From positions 1 to 7,052 of the forward strand of contig CALIRN010000310.1 of the NCBI GenBank assembly GCA_938042265.1: a DNA stretch of 7,052 nt. Reading direction: 5' to 3'. Below the pieces are notes generated by a model. The model did not search any database, was not told the DNA's origin, and saw only the letters and a program-made list of their open reading frames with translations. This DNA comes from an uncultured Eubacteriaceae bacterium (GTDB taxonomy: Bacteria > Bacillota > Clostridia > Lachnospirales > CAG-274). Positions 1 through 5,578 of this stretch are shown in pieces. The position numbers and the translations under genes are program-made. Within the stretch, counting starts at the first letter, position 1; every line of letters starts with the position of its first letter.

Positions 1-197
1 GATATGCAGGCAGAGCAAAAGGTGCTTTAGGTTGCTATATTGTTATTGCTGAAAGAGATAACAATTATAAGATCCTTGATGTAAAGGCGATTAAGGTTGA
101 TGATAAGATAATTAAAACTGATACGTATTATGAATTGATAAATGGTGAGTTTGTGGAGGCTACTCCAGATGCGGAGGTTGAGCCAACGTATAATTGA
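1..197 (+). CDS. C-terminal part of a phage protein, possibly DUF7666-like (5' end outside window)
   Basis: A reading frame is open from the left edge (first whole codon at 3) to TGA at 195-197, giving 64 residues of a C-terminus. It reads YAGRAKGALGCYIVIAER, then a lysine/aspartate-rich stretch, then TYYELINGEFVE. The pattern of a small Gly/Ala turn, a 'G-x-(W/Y)-I-V-(L/I)-A-E' strand, 'K...D...IK.DT(W/Y)Y.L..GEFVE' resembles the end of the phage proteins now grouped as DUF7666. Those often carry short 'SG.xS.A' repeats upstream, outside this window. The family link is from memory and is moderate. Function is unknown. The gene runs into the next one, whose possible TTG start overlaps this stop, so the two are probably co-transcribed. 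Confidence 0.6.
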   Translation, partial: YAGRAKGALGCYIVIAERDNNYKILDVKAIKVDDKIIKTDTYYELINGEFVEATPDAEVEPTYN

Positions 198-199
198 TT

Positions 200-505
200 A
201 TGGGTAATGTAAGAGTTGCAAGGCTTAGGGACAAGCTTGCCGAATACAAGGCAGGCTCTGAGGAGTATATAAGGTGCTTGGCAAATATTATCTATTTGAC
301 TACCGATAAGGGTAAGCAGAGCTACACCGATTTAAAAATGGTATTTACGCTAGGCTTAGAGTCTGTTTATGGACCAATTCCGATTGATAGTGAGATTGCT
401 GAGGTTATAGATACAGCCTTAGATTTAATATTTGCTGGTGATTTTAAAGGATACTGTCTTATGACTGCTATTATCAAGACATTAGAGGAGTGTGGTGAAC
501 GATGA
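200..505 (+). CDS. Small phage protein of unknown function (101 aa)
   Basis: I do not recognise this family. The product starts MGNVRVARLRDKLAEY and is mostly helical and soluble, with no signal peptide, membrane segment or cysteine cluster. It ends in TGA at 503-505, which overlaps the ATG of ssb (502) in an ATGA arrangement; this argues for translational coupling and for the gene being real. The start is uncertain. ATG at 200 was chosen, but TTG at 194 is in frame and overlaps the upstream stop. The nearest Shine-Dalgarno-like GGAGG (173-177) is too far from either, so coupling to the upstream stop may serve instead. Its place directly before ssb suggests an accessory role in phage DNA metabolism, but this is only inference. 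Confidence 0.75.
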   Translation: MGNVRVARLRDKLAEYKAGSEEYIRCLANIIYLTTDKGKQSYTDLKMVFTLGLESVYGPIPIDSEIAEVIDTALDLIFAGDFKGYCLMTAIIKTLEECGER

Positions 506-831
506 ACAAAATATTTTTGCTTGGGAGGCTGTGTCAGGAACCAGGTACCTCATACAGCAGTAGCAATGTTGCAATTTGTAAATTTATGCTTGCGGTGGAC
601 AAGCCTTATAAAGAAAATCGTGGGGACGATGAGGCAAGTGCTGATTTTATTCCATGTGTTATTTTCGGCAAAAAAGCGGAGCTGGTACAACAATATTTTC
701 GCAAAGGCAACAAGATTGCTGTGCAGGGGAGATTGTCTACCAGTAGCTACAAAAAGGACGGTAAAAAGCAGTATAGCTACAACATTGAGGTCAGTGATTT
801 TGATTTTTGCGAAAGTGCAAGACAGGTGTAA
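502..831 (+). CDS. ssb: Phage single-stranded DNA-binding protein (SSB)
   Basis: The 109-residue product has the single OB-fold of bacterial/phage SSBs: it begins MNKIFLLGRLCQEP (usual form MN.v.L.GRL..dPe), continues with a strand ending FMLAVDKPYK, then DFIPCVIFGKKAEL (the usual 'DFi.cv.wgk.Ae'), then YFRKGNKIAVQGRLST, and ends with a YNIEVSDFDFCES strand. SSB coats single-stranded DNA exposed at replication forks and recombination intermediates, normally as a tetramer. The protein stops shortly after the OB-fold. It has neither the glycine-rich linker nor the acidic DDDIPF-type tip that recruits partner proteins to host SSBs. The start overlaps the preceding stop (ATGA). Together with the initiator and helicase downstream it forms the phage's own replication set. 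Confidence 0.95.
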   Translation: MNKIFLLGRLCQEPGTSYSSSNVAICKFMLAVDKPYKENRGDDEASADFIPCVIFGKKAELVQQYFRKGNKIAVQGRLSTSSYKKDGKKQYSYNIEVSDFDFCESARQV

Positions 832-833
832 TT

Positions 834-1043
834 ATGACTTATTTCATGGCAGTTACAGCGGATAAATACGAATTGCCGATTTTTGTAGGAACATCGGTAC
901 AGGTTGCAGATTATTGCGGCATAAAGGTGTCAACATTGCGACAGATTGCAATCAAAAATTCTAATCCTGGTAAGTATGGAAATCGGCATCCTGGTACCCG
1001 AAAAGGGTTAAAGATAGTTAGGGTCAATGTTACTGACGAATAA
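834..1043 (+). CDS. Small phage protein, putative HTH-type DNA-binding protein (69 aa)
   Basis: ATG at 834 was chosen over an upstream TTG (807, inside ssb) because AGGTG (824-828) lies 5 nt before it and it begins just after the ssb stop (829-831). The N-terminus MTYFMAVTADKYELPI and the C-terminus GLKIVRVNV match a recurrent type of small Firmicutes phage protein: a strand, 'A.T.D.YELP', a helix-turn-helix-like core (VADYCGIKVSTLRQ), then a Gly/Lys/Arg-rich loop and a closing strand. The core looks like the short helical motif seen in modular DNA-binding segments of homing endonucleases (NUMOD type), so binding to DNA is a reasonable inference. I see no catalytic residues. Its position after ssb in a compact early operon suggests a regulatory or accessory role. 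Confidence 0.75.
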   Translation: MTYFMAVTADKYELPIFVGTSVQVADYCGIKVSTLRQIAIKNSNPGKYGNRHPGTRKGLKIVRVNVTDE

Positions 1044-1189
1044 GGTGTGCTGAGGCGGTAAAGGAAAACACTAAGCCGACAGGATTTGTTAATTATAATC
1101 AGCCTGTATACTCTGATGAGGAGATAGATGCGGCAATAAAGCGTAAGAAGCTCGCACTGATGAGAGGAAGCAATAGAAGCTTGGAATAG
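1037..1189 (+). pseudogene. Coding-like open stretch without a start codon; probable gene remnant
   Basis: The frame is open for 50 codons between TGA (1034-1036) and TAG (1187-1189). It reads as a plausible phage protein C-terminus: AEAVKENTKPTGFVNYN, then QPVYSDEEIDAAIKRKK, then LALMRGS. There is no ATG, GTG or TTG in frame until ATG at 1160, which would leave only 9 residues; the single ATA at 1040 is an unlikely start. It lies one frame back (-1) from the preceding gene, but no slippery heptamer is visible where the two meet (1035-1043), so a programmed shift is not supported. A deletion that removed the N-terminus is the simplest reading. If this call is wrong, the stretch is 157 bp of non-coding spacer. 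Confidence 0.35.
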
Positions 1190-1201
1190 GAGGGTGGAAG
1201 A

Positions 1202-1612
1202 ATGAGAGATACGGAATTAAAGCTATTAAATGCGTTCCCACAAAGTTTTATTAATCATTTAGGCGAATTTATAGCACACAGGAAAAGCAATATATATTTT
1301 AATCTTGCAAATTGTGTTGACGATTTAGAAATCAAGTGCAAAGTGCTTGAATGGCTATCAAGGTCAGCCTGCAAGACACAAGTATACAGACAACATAAGA
1401 AAAATGATGAATTTCACGAGTTTATGCTCAGGGGTATAAATACATTTCTAGGAACGGATTTTTCAAAGAAAGATATAGCCTTGATATATCAGGAACTTGG
1501 GAATCAAGTGAACCGTCCTCTGACTGTGAAATTCGTTGAGAGTGGCTATAATATGGAGCTGTTAAAGAGTTGCAAACAGAGGTTATATTATGAAAAATAT
1601 AGATACGAATGA
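1202..1612 (+). CDS. Conserved phage protein of unknown function (136 aa)
   Basis: A very strong Shine-Dalgarno sequence, GGAGGGTGG (1189-1197), precedes ATG at 1202 by 4 nt, so the start is secure. The product (MRDTELKLLNAFPQSFINHL at its start) recalls hypothetical proteins from Streptococcus and Clostridia phages that share 'FP..FI.HL..FI.H.KSN.YF', a central 'D...K.KVLEWLSR.A', 'NDEFH.F...GIN.FLGT.F' and 'LGN..N...T..F.ESGY.M..L'; all of these patterns can be read here. It is a soluble helical protein with no known catalytic motif. No function has been established that I can name. The 3' end overlaps the next gene by 23 bp, in a different frame. Confidence 0.85.
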   Translation: MRDTELKLLNAFPQSFINHLGEFIAHRKSNIYFNLANCVDDLEIKCKVLEWLSRSACKTQVYRQHKKNDEFHEFMLRGINTFLGTDFSKKDIALIYQELGNQVNRPLTVKFVESGYNMELLKSCKQRLYYEKYRYE

Positions 1613-1799
1613 GCAATGGAAGCTCGATGACAACTGTAAAATGTGCCGGAAGAATAAATATTGTGACAAATCCTGTTTTGCCTACAAAAGTAGTGTTAAT
1701 AGGGACATTAAGTCAGAATTTTATACTATGTTGTTAGGAGGACGGAGGAATGACAAAGTGTATCAGTTTAATGCTGTGTATGCAACGTTGGGCAGATGA
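1590..1799 (+). CDS. Small cysteine-rich phage protein, possible zinc-binding (69 aa)
   Basis: ATG at 1590 has GAGG about 7 nt upstream, inside the end of the previous gene. The N-terminal half holds four cysteines in a CxxC-x5-CxxxC layout (C16, C19, C25, C29) among many Lys/Asn residues, which suggests one small zinc-binding knuckle. The C-terminal half has no recognisable motif. I do not recognise the family. The gene overlaps 23 bp with the gene before it and up to 50 bp with the long form of the gene after it, both in other frames. Overlap at both ends plus modest length leaves some doubt, but the clustered cysteines and the ribosome binding site favour a real gene. Confidence 0.6.
   Translation: MKNIDTNEQWKLDDNCKMCRKNKYCDKSCFAYKSSVNRDIKSEFYTMLLGGRRNDKVYQFNAVYATLGR
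1736..1748 (+). promoter_or_regulatory. Double Shine-Dalgarno site before ATG 1750
   Basis: AGGAGG (1736-1741) lies 8 nt before ATG at 1750, an ideal spacing, and is followed by a second GGAGG (1744-1748) almost touching the ATG. This is among the best ribosome binding sites in the window. It supports translation from 1750, even though homologues of the downstream protein would be expected to start near 1861. Confidence 0.6.
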
Positions 1800-2259
1800 G
1801 CACAACACGGAGTCGATTGATTGGAAAAGAGGAAATCAAGGAAATGTTAGGGGTGAGATGATGGAGAGGCTGACGGAATGGATTGATGACGGCGAGAGTA
1901 AATTTGCTGTTTCGAGGCTAGATAACACAAAAATAACGAATGGTTTATGTTTAAATAAACTTGCCAAGTATGAGGACTTGGAGGAACAAGGCTTACTGTT
2001 GAAGCTGCCGTGCAAGAAAGGGGATACCGTATATGACTTAGTATGTTGCACGGACGGTAGGTGGCGTATTTTCAAAATGAAAGTTTGCGTTGTAAATGCT
2101 TTCGGAGGTATGCACAATCTTAACGGACACGTTTGGAATGTGTATCTTGAAGATGATTATAGCAAGGACTATGTATCATTTTATGACTTTGGCAAAACAG
2201 TATTCCTTACACAAATTGAAGCAGAGGAAGCTTTACGGGAAAGGGAGGCAGAGAAATGA
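1750..2259 (+). CDS. Conserved phage protein of unknown function (169 aa; a 132-aa form from ATG 1861 is possible)
   Basis: From residue 38 on, the product matches a protein type common in Clostridia phages: MERLTEW near the start, then LNKLAKYEDLEEQGLLLKLP, a CKKGDTVYDL segment, and a GKTVFLTQIEAEEAL end. Its role is not known. In that family the segment after the leucine-rich part resembles a small beta barrel, and no catalytic residues stand out. The start is the open question. ATG 1750 has an excellent AGGAGG at 8 nt and adds 37 residues (MTKCISLMLCMQRWADEH and on). ATG 1858/1861 has AGGGGTG (1849-1855) and gives the usual MERLT N-terminus. The long form overlaps the previous gene by 50 bp. 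The end overlaps the next gene in an ATGA. Confidence 0.8.
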   Translation: MTKCISLMLCMQRWADEHNTESIDWKRGNQGNVRGEMMERLTEWIDDGESKFAVSRLDNTKITNGLCLNKLAKYEDLEEQGLLLKLPCKKGDTVYDLVCCTDGRWRIFKMKVCVVNAFGGMHNLNGHVWNVYLEDDYSKDYVSFYDFGKTVFLTQIEAEEALREREAEK

Positions 2260-2648
2260 AACTTACCAAACAACAGGCTATCACCGAACATAGAAAAATG
2301 TGGCGGTGGATTGCCGAGGAAACGGAAAGGCGGAAACAGATTGTAAAAAAGTCGGAATACCTGTACATACACGGTTTTAATGAATTTATAGCGTGCAATT
2401 GTTTCTGTTGTGAGTATGAAGAACAGCAATGTTGTAAACAGCAATCAAATTTTCCCAACTGTCATTTTTGCCCAATCGATTGGAATAGTGCGGCGACCAG
2501 CTATATGTGCAAAGACTTAACGGATATGGACGACGATTATGGATTGTTTGCAGAGTGGGAAGATGCGGTAGAGTACGGTGATTGGCAAACAGCCGCTGCT
2601 CTTGCAAGGCAAATAGCTGAGTTACCGGAAAGGGAAATTGATATGTAA
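2256..2648 (+). CDS. Cysteine-rich phage protein, probable zinc-binding (130 aa)
   Basis: ATG at 2256 overlaps the previous stop (ATGA) and has GGGAGG upstream. The N-terminus MKLTKQQAITEHRKMWRWIA, with an amphipathic helix ending ETERRKQ, and the C-terminus ALARQIAELPER match a family seen widely in Clostridia phages and prophages. The middle carries nine cysteines (C47, C49, C51, C52, C59, C60, C69, C72, C85), including 'CNCFCCEY' and 'CHFCP', the typical metal-binding core of that family. The acidic segment after C85 (DMDDDYGLFAEWEDAVEYGD) leads into the final helix. Biochemical function is unknown; zinc binding and protein or nucleic-acid contact are inferred from the cysteines. The stop codon TAA is followed at once by TAG in the same frame. 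Confidence 0.88.
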   Translation: MKLTKQQAITEHRKMWRWIAEETERRKQIVKKSEYLYIHGFNEFIACNCFCCEYEEQQCCKQQSNFPNCHFCPIDWNSAATSYMCKDLTDMDDDYGLFAEWEDAVEYGDWQTAAALARQIAELPEREIDM

Positions 2649-2651
2649 TAG

Positions 2652-2765
2652 GAGTTTGCTCAAAGGTATGTGTATGGTAGGTTGTATAAGACCGAAACCT
2701 GGGATAGTTACAAGAATAGGCATGGAATAGAGGAGTTAGATTATGTTAAAAAAAGACGGAATTGA
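2652..2765 (+). pseudogene. Coding-like open stretch after a double stop; short GTG-start gene or remnant
   Basis: Directly after TAA-TAG (2646-2651), in the same frame as the upstream gene, 37 codons stay open to TGA at 2763-2765. They read like protein: EFAQRYVYGRLYKTETW, then DSYKNRHGIEELDYVKKRRN. The only usable start is GTG at 2670 (31 residues), with a weak AAAGG just before it. The open part before that GTG (EFAQRY) looks like part of the same protein, so a lost N-terminus is likely. It overlaps the next gene by 23 bp in another frame. I cannot name the family. It may be a remnant, a very small gene, or chance. Confidence 0.35.
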
Positions 2766-2961
2766 TTTGTCACTGAAAATTAAAAATGTCGCAGAACAAA
2801 CCGAAGAATTGTTGTCCGAGCATTTAAAAGAATATTCGGAATATGAATATGGCATGGACGATATAGCAAATGAATTAATAGGCATTATAGCAAGCCTTGA
2901 GGTTGTAAGGCTGAGAGTTGCGCATGCAATGGTAAAGGGAGAGGAGGATAGCAGATGGTAG
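2743..2961 (+). CDS. Small helical phage protein of unknown function (72 aa)
   Basis: GAGGAG (2730-2735) precedes ATG at 2743 by 7 nt. The product is acidic in its middle (EEYS-type region around residues 20-42) and predicted to be almost wholly helical, with LIGIIASLEVVRLRVAHAMV as an amphipathic helix near the end. It has no cysteine and no recognised motif. The end overlaps the start of the initiator gene by 7 bp (ATG at 2955), so the two are probably translationally coupled. It could be a small partner or regulator of the replication initiator, but only the position suggests this. Confidence 0.75.
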   Translation: MLKKDGIDLSLKIKNVAEQTEELLSEHLKEYSEYEYGMDDIANELIGIIASLEVVRLRVAHAMVKGEEDSRW

Positions 2962-3893
2962 AATTAAAACCCCAAAAATTAAAAAGGGTGGTAATTAAAG
3001 AGGAGCTGGTTGCTCTGACAGGCGACTATGTTGATGCAATACTCCTTAACCAGATTATTTACTGGAGTGAGAGGGTGCAGGACTTTGATTTATTTTTGGA
3101 ACAAGAGGCTGCACTGGAGAACAGAGAGCCGGAAGGCTGCCGTTTCGGTTGGATATACAAGGGATATGATGAGCTAAGTGAGGAAACTATGCTAAGATTA
3201 AGCCCAAGCAACATAAAAAGGCATCTGGAAAGTTTACAAAAAGCAGGTTTTATTGAGATAAGGCAAAATAAAAACAAATGGGACAGAAGAAAAGAGTATA
3301 AAATCAATTTGAAATACATACAAACAGAACTTGTAAAATTAGGATATTCTTTAGATGGGTACTCTTTGGCTTTACCATTTTCTATTTTAGAAAATGCAAT
3401 TTCTAAAATAGAAAATCCATATTTTGAAATAGAAAATCCAATCGCTCAAAATAGAAAAACGGTAACAGAGATTACTACAGAAATTACTACAGAGAATAAT
3501 TCTACGTCGCAATCCGAGGATAGCGACGAAATGAGGATTGTTGATTTTTTTATTGCAAGGCTAAAGAAAAATAAGCCTGATATTAAATTACCTGAGGGAG
3601 CGAAAAAACAAAAATGGGTGCAGACCATTGGGCGTATGCTCAGGATTGACAATAGGGACAAACATGAAATATGTGAGGTTATCCAATTCGCAACTGAGGA
3701 CGACTTCTGGAGCTGCAATATTCTTTCCGCTGATTCGTTGCGAAAACAATATGACAGGCTGGTTATGAAAATGCACAAGAGTAACAATGGACGTAATGCA
3801 GTACCAAAACAGAATGTTGATAACTGTGCAGAAACGGAGGCTATGCTTGCCCGAAGAAAAGCAGAAAGGGAGATGATGCAGAATGATGGATAA
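2955..3893 (+). CDS. Phage replication initiator / replisome organiser (winged-helix, DnaD-type)
   Basis: The 312-residue product fits the replication initiation proteins of Firmicutes phages. Residues ~10-127 form the DNA-binding part: VVIKEELVALTGDYVDAILL, a WSER segment, GWIYKGYDELSEETML, then RLSPSNIKRHLESLQKAGFI, a winged helix in which the SPSNIKRHL helix would read DNA. Residues ~128-190 are a polar, low-complexity linker (ENP, ITTE repeats). Residues ~193-272 form a second domain (KWVQTIGRMLRIDNRD, FWSCNILSADSLRKQYDRL) of the type that follows in these proteins and may bind the helicase. The expected role is to recognise the phage origin, melt it and load the DnaB-type helicase encoded next. 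It overlaps that gene by 11 bp. The linker's own DNA carries repeats that may be the origin. Residues 276-312 are a charged tail. Confidence 0.9.
   Translation: MVELKPQKLKRVVIKEELVALTGDYVDAILLNQIIYWSERVQDFDLFLEQEAALENREPEGCRFGWIYKGYDELSEETMLRLSPSNIKRHLESLQKAGFIEIRQNKNKWDRRKEYKINLKYIQTELVKLGYSLDGYSLALPFSILENAISKIENPYFEIENPIAQNRKTVTEITTEITTENNSTSQSEDSDEMRIVDFFIARLKKNKPDIKLPEGAKKQKWVQTIGRMLRIDNRDKHEICEVIQFATEDDFWSCNILSADSLRKQYDRLVMKMHKSNNGRNAVPKQNVDNCAETEAMLARRKAEREMMQNDG
3377..3459 (+). repeat. Iteron-like AAATAGAAAAT repeats inside the initiator gene; candidate phage origin
   Basis: Four copies of one motif are visible: an exact inverted copy ATTTTCTATTT at 3377-3387, direct copies AAATAGAAAAT at 3406-3416 and 3427-3437 (21 bp apart), and AAATAGAAAAA at 3449-3459 (22 bp further on). 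The first two copies also form palindromes of the type TTTCTA-nnn-TAGAAA (3378-3394 and 3400-3414). The set is AT-rich and lies in the stretch coding for the linker (residues ~141-168) between the two domains of the initiator. Lambda-type phages keep their origin iterons in the same place in their initiator gene. Origin function is inferred; the repeats themselves are seen. Confidence 0.55.
3471..3493 (+). repeat. Short tandem repeat ATTACTACAGA (two copies, 12-bp period)
   Basis: ATTACTACAGA occurs at 3471-3481 and again at 3483-3493, coding ITTE-ITTE in the linker of the initiator. It follows directly on the candidate origin repeats. It could be part of the origin, but ITTE repeats are also a recurring feature of this protein type, so a purely protein-level cause is as likely. 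Confidence 0.5.
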
Positions 3894-5178
3894 ACCCAAA
3901 ATGCCTGCCGACATAAACTGCGAAAAGGCAGTTATAGGTGCTATGCTCTTTGATGATTATGGCTTAAAAAATGCCCTTGACTGTCTGAGTGCAGAGGATT
4001 TTTATTACATAGGCAATCAAAAAATTTTTAATGCGATTATAGATCTGAACACAAAAGGAAAGTCTGTTGATATTGTTACTGTAATTGCTGCCATGGAAGG
4101 TGAGGTACCGCAGGAATATGTAATTGAGCTTGCCTCAGAAACCTCTACCAGTGCAAATGTTAAAAGCCATTGTAATATATTGCTTGACCTTGCATATCGC
4201 CGCAGGTGCATAATTAAGGCTAATGCCGTATTAGAGGCAGCTGCCGGAAACGACCTTGAAAAATTAAATGCTGCTGTTGATAATATAAAATCCGATAACG
4301 CAGGAGCAACCCAAATTGAGGCGGTACCTGAAATATTGGAGAGAGTTTTGCTTAAGGTTGCGGAACGCAGAAAAAACGGTACACAGCTTAGCGGATACTC
4401 TACCGGATTTTTTAAACTTGACGATTTAATATCGGGTTTGGAAAAACAAAAACTGTTTATCCTTGCGGGCAGGCCTGCTATGGGAAAAACAACGGCGGCA
4501 TTGAATATTTGTCAGACTGTTGCAAAAAACAATCCGGATAAAAATACAGTGTTTTTTAGCCTGGAAATGCCGAAAGATGATATTGCCCTAAGGCTCTATT
4601 GCTCAGCTATCAACATCAGCAACGAACATTTTAAGTTTAATATGCTCTCGGCTGATGAGCTGCTTAAAATACAGGAATATACAAAGGGCTTTGCAACTGC
4701 AACAGAAAATTTTAAAATTGAGGACAACATGAACGTCAGCATCAATGATATTCTGAAAAGCTGCAGAGGTCTTAGAAATAAATCGGGTAAGGAATTTGCC
4801 GTAATTGTCATAGACCATTTGCAAATTGTTAGGATTGCGGATAACGGCAATAGAGCTACAGACTTAGGCGAAATATCGAGAACAGCTCTTTTGATGGCGA
4901 AAGAGTTTGATTGTCCTGTGATTCTGCTAAGTCAGATTAACCGCAGTGTTGAGGGCAGGCAGAACAAAAGACCGGTACTAGCGGATTTAAGAGAATCTGG
5001 AAACATTGAGCAAGATGCAGATACAGTTATTTTTATTTACAGAGATGATGTGTACTATCCTGATAGCAAGGATAAAGGAACAGCCGAATTTATTGTGGCG
5101 AAACAGCGTAATGGTGCTCTTGGCACTGTAAGATTAGGCTTTAAAGGTGTTACTACAAAATTCTATAATCTGGGGTGA
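3883..5178 (+). CDS. dnaB: Replicative DNA helicase, DnaB family
   Basis: At 431 residues this is a full-length DnaB-type hexameric helicase, which unwinds the fork 5'->3' using ATP. The N-terminal domain (~8-110; INCEKAVIGAMLFDD, ED-F-Y...HQ-like NQKIFNAI) is present, then a linker helix, then the RecA-like core. Visible motifs are Walker A GRPAMGKTT (196-204), the catalytic glutamate E228 in FFSLEMP, Walker B VIVIDHLQ (307-314), the SQINRSVEGRQNKRP loop with DLRESGNIEQDAD (H3-H4 region), and the arginine finger KQRNG (407-411). All key residues are intact, so it should be active. Tandem ATGs at 3883 and 3886 overlap the end of the initiator gene. No separate DnaC/DnaI-like loader gene is adjacent, so the initiator or the next protein may serve that role. 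Confidence 0.96.
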   Translation: MMDKPKMPADINCEKAVIGAMLFDDYGLKNALDCLSAEDFYYIGNQKIFNAIIDLNTKGKSVDIVTVIAAMEGEVPQEYVIELASETSTSANVKSHCNILLDLAYRRRCIIKANAVLEAAAGNDLEKLNAAVDNIKSDNAGATQIEAVPEILERVLLKVAERRKNGTQLSGYSTGFFKLDDLISGLEKQKLFILAGRPAMGKTTAALNICQTVAKNNPDKNTVFFSLEMPKDDIALRLYCSAINISNEHFKFNMLSADELLKIQEYTKGFATATENFKIEDNMNVSINDILKSCRGLRNKSGKEFAVIVIDHLQIVRIADNGNRATDLGEISRTALLMAKEFDCPVILLSQINRSVEGRQNKRPVLADLRESGNIEQDADTVIFIYRDDVYYPDSKDKGTAEFIVAKQRNGALGTVRLGFKGVTTKFYNLG

Positions 5179-5182
5179 TTAT

Positions 5183-5575
5183 ATGTTAGATGCGGCTATT
5201 AGTGCGCTGATGAGTGCCTATGATAAGGACAGCGAAATTGAGAGTGTCAGAAAAATTAAACAAAGTGCAACTGTCAAGTTACAGGATTTTCCAAAAGAAA
5301 GACTTGAGCTGCTGAGAGCGAATGCTGCTGCATTAAAGCCAAAGGGCGAAGCCGACACCGCAGAAATTGTAAGGTACATAAGGACTAACGCAGAGTATGA
5401 AATGTTTAAGCTGTATCACGATACGTACAGCGAAATATATGAGCATCCGGCAAGAGAGCAGGAAATTAATAGAAATATGCAGAAAGAGCTTAAACGCATC
5501 AGAAGGGAACTAAAAGAGGCTATTGACTTTTATACAGCGTTTAAGGGCGTGCAGATGGAATTGAAAGGGGTGTGA
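5183..5575 (+). CDS. Small helical phage protein of unknown function (130 aa)
   Basis: ATG at 5183 was chosen because GGGGTGA (5172-5178) lies a few bases before it; an in-frame ATG at 5147 lies inside the helicase gene and is unlikely. The product starts MLDAAISALMSAYDKDSEIE, is rich in Glu, Lys and Arg, and is predicted to be helical nearly throughout, with a possible coiled-coil stretch near residues 90-120 (REQEINRNMQKELKRIRREL). It has no cysteines, no ATPase motif and no membrane segment. I do not recognise the family. It sits between the helicase and the late regulator with tight spacing (4 and 3 bp), so it belongs to the early operon. A role as a helicase or regulator partner is possible but unproven. 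Confidence 0.8.
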   Translation: MLDAAISALMSAYDKDSEIESVRKIKQSATVKLQDFPKERLELLRANAAALKPKGEADTAEIVRYIRTNAEYEMFKLYHDTYSEIYEHPAREQEINRNMQKELKRIRRELKEAIDFYTAFKGVQMELKGV

Positions 5576-5578
5576 CCT

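Noticed and set aside
521..865. Long open frame overlapping ssb in another frame
   Set aside because: It lies almost wholly inside the clear ssb gene, has no ribosome binding site, and its translation is an arginine/leucine-rich shadow without family likeness.
1035..1045. Programmed -1 frameshift joining the 834-1043 gene to the open stretch after it
   Set aside because: The frames fit a -1 shift, but GAC-GAA-TAA offers no slippery heptamer and the upstream protein already has a natural end (VRVNV plus acidic tail).
1836..2117. Minus-strand open frames, here and elsewhere (e.g. 2181-2458, 3446-3914, 5668-5913, 6731-6973)
   Set aside because: All lie opposite well-supported plus-strand genes or in AT-rich spacer, lack ribosome binding sites and give Ser/Leu/Phe-rich low-quality translations. 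The whole window reads as plus strand.
3342..3369. Near-repeat GGATATTCTTTAG / GGGTACTCTTTGG just before the candidate origin
   Set aside because: 10 of 13 bases match, but both copies encode the same GYSL peptide and share no motif with the iteron set, so a coding cause is enough.
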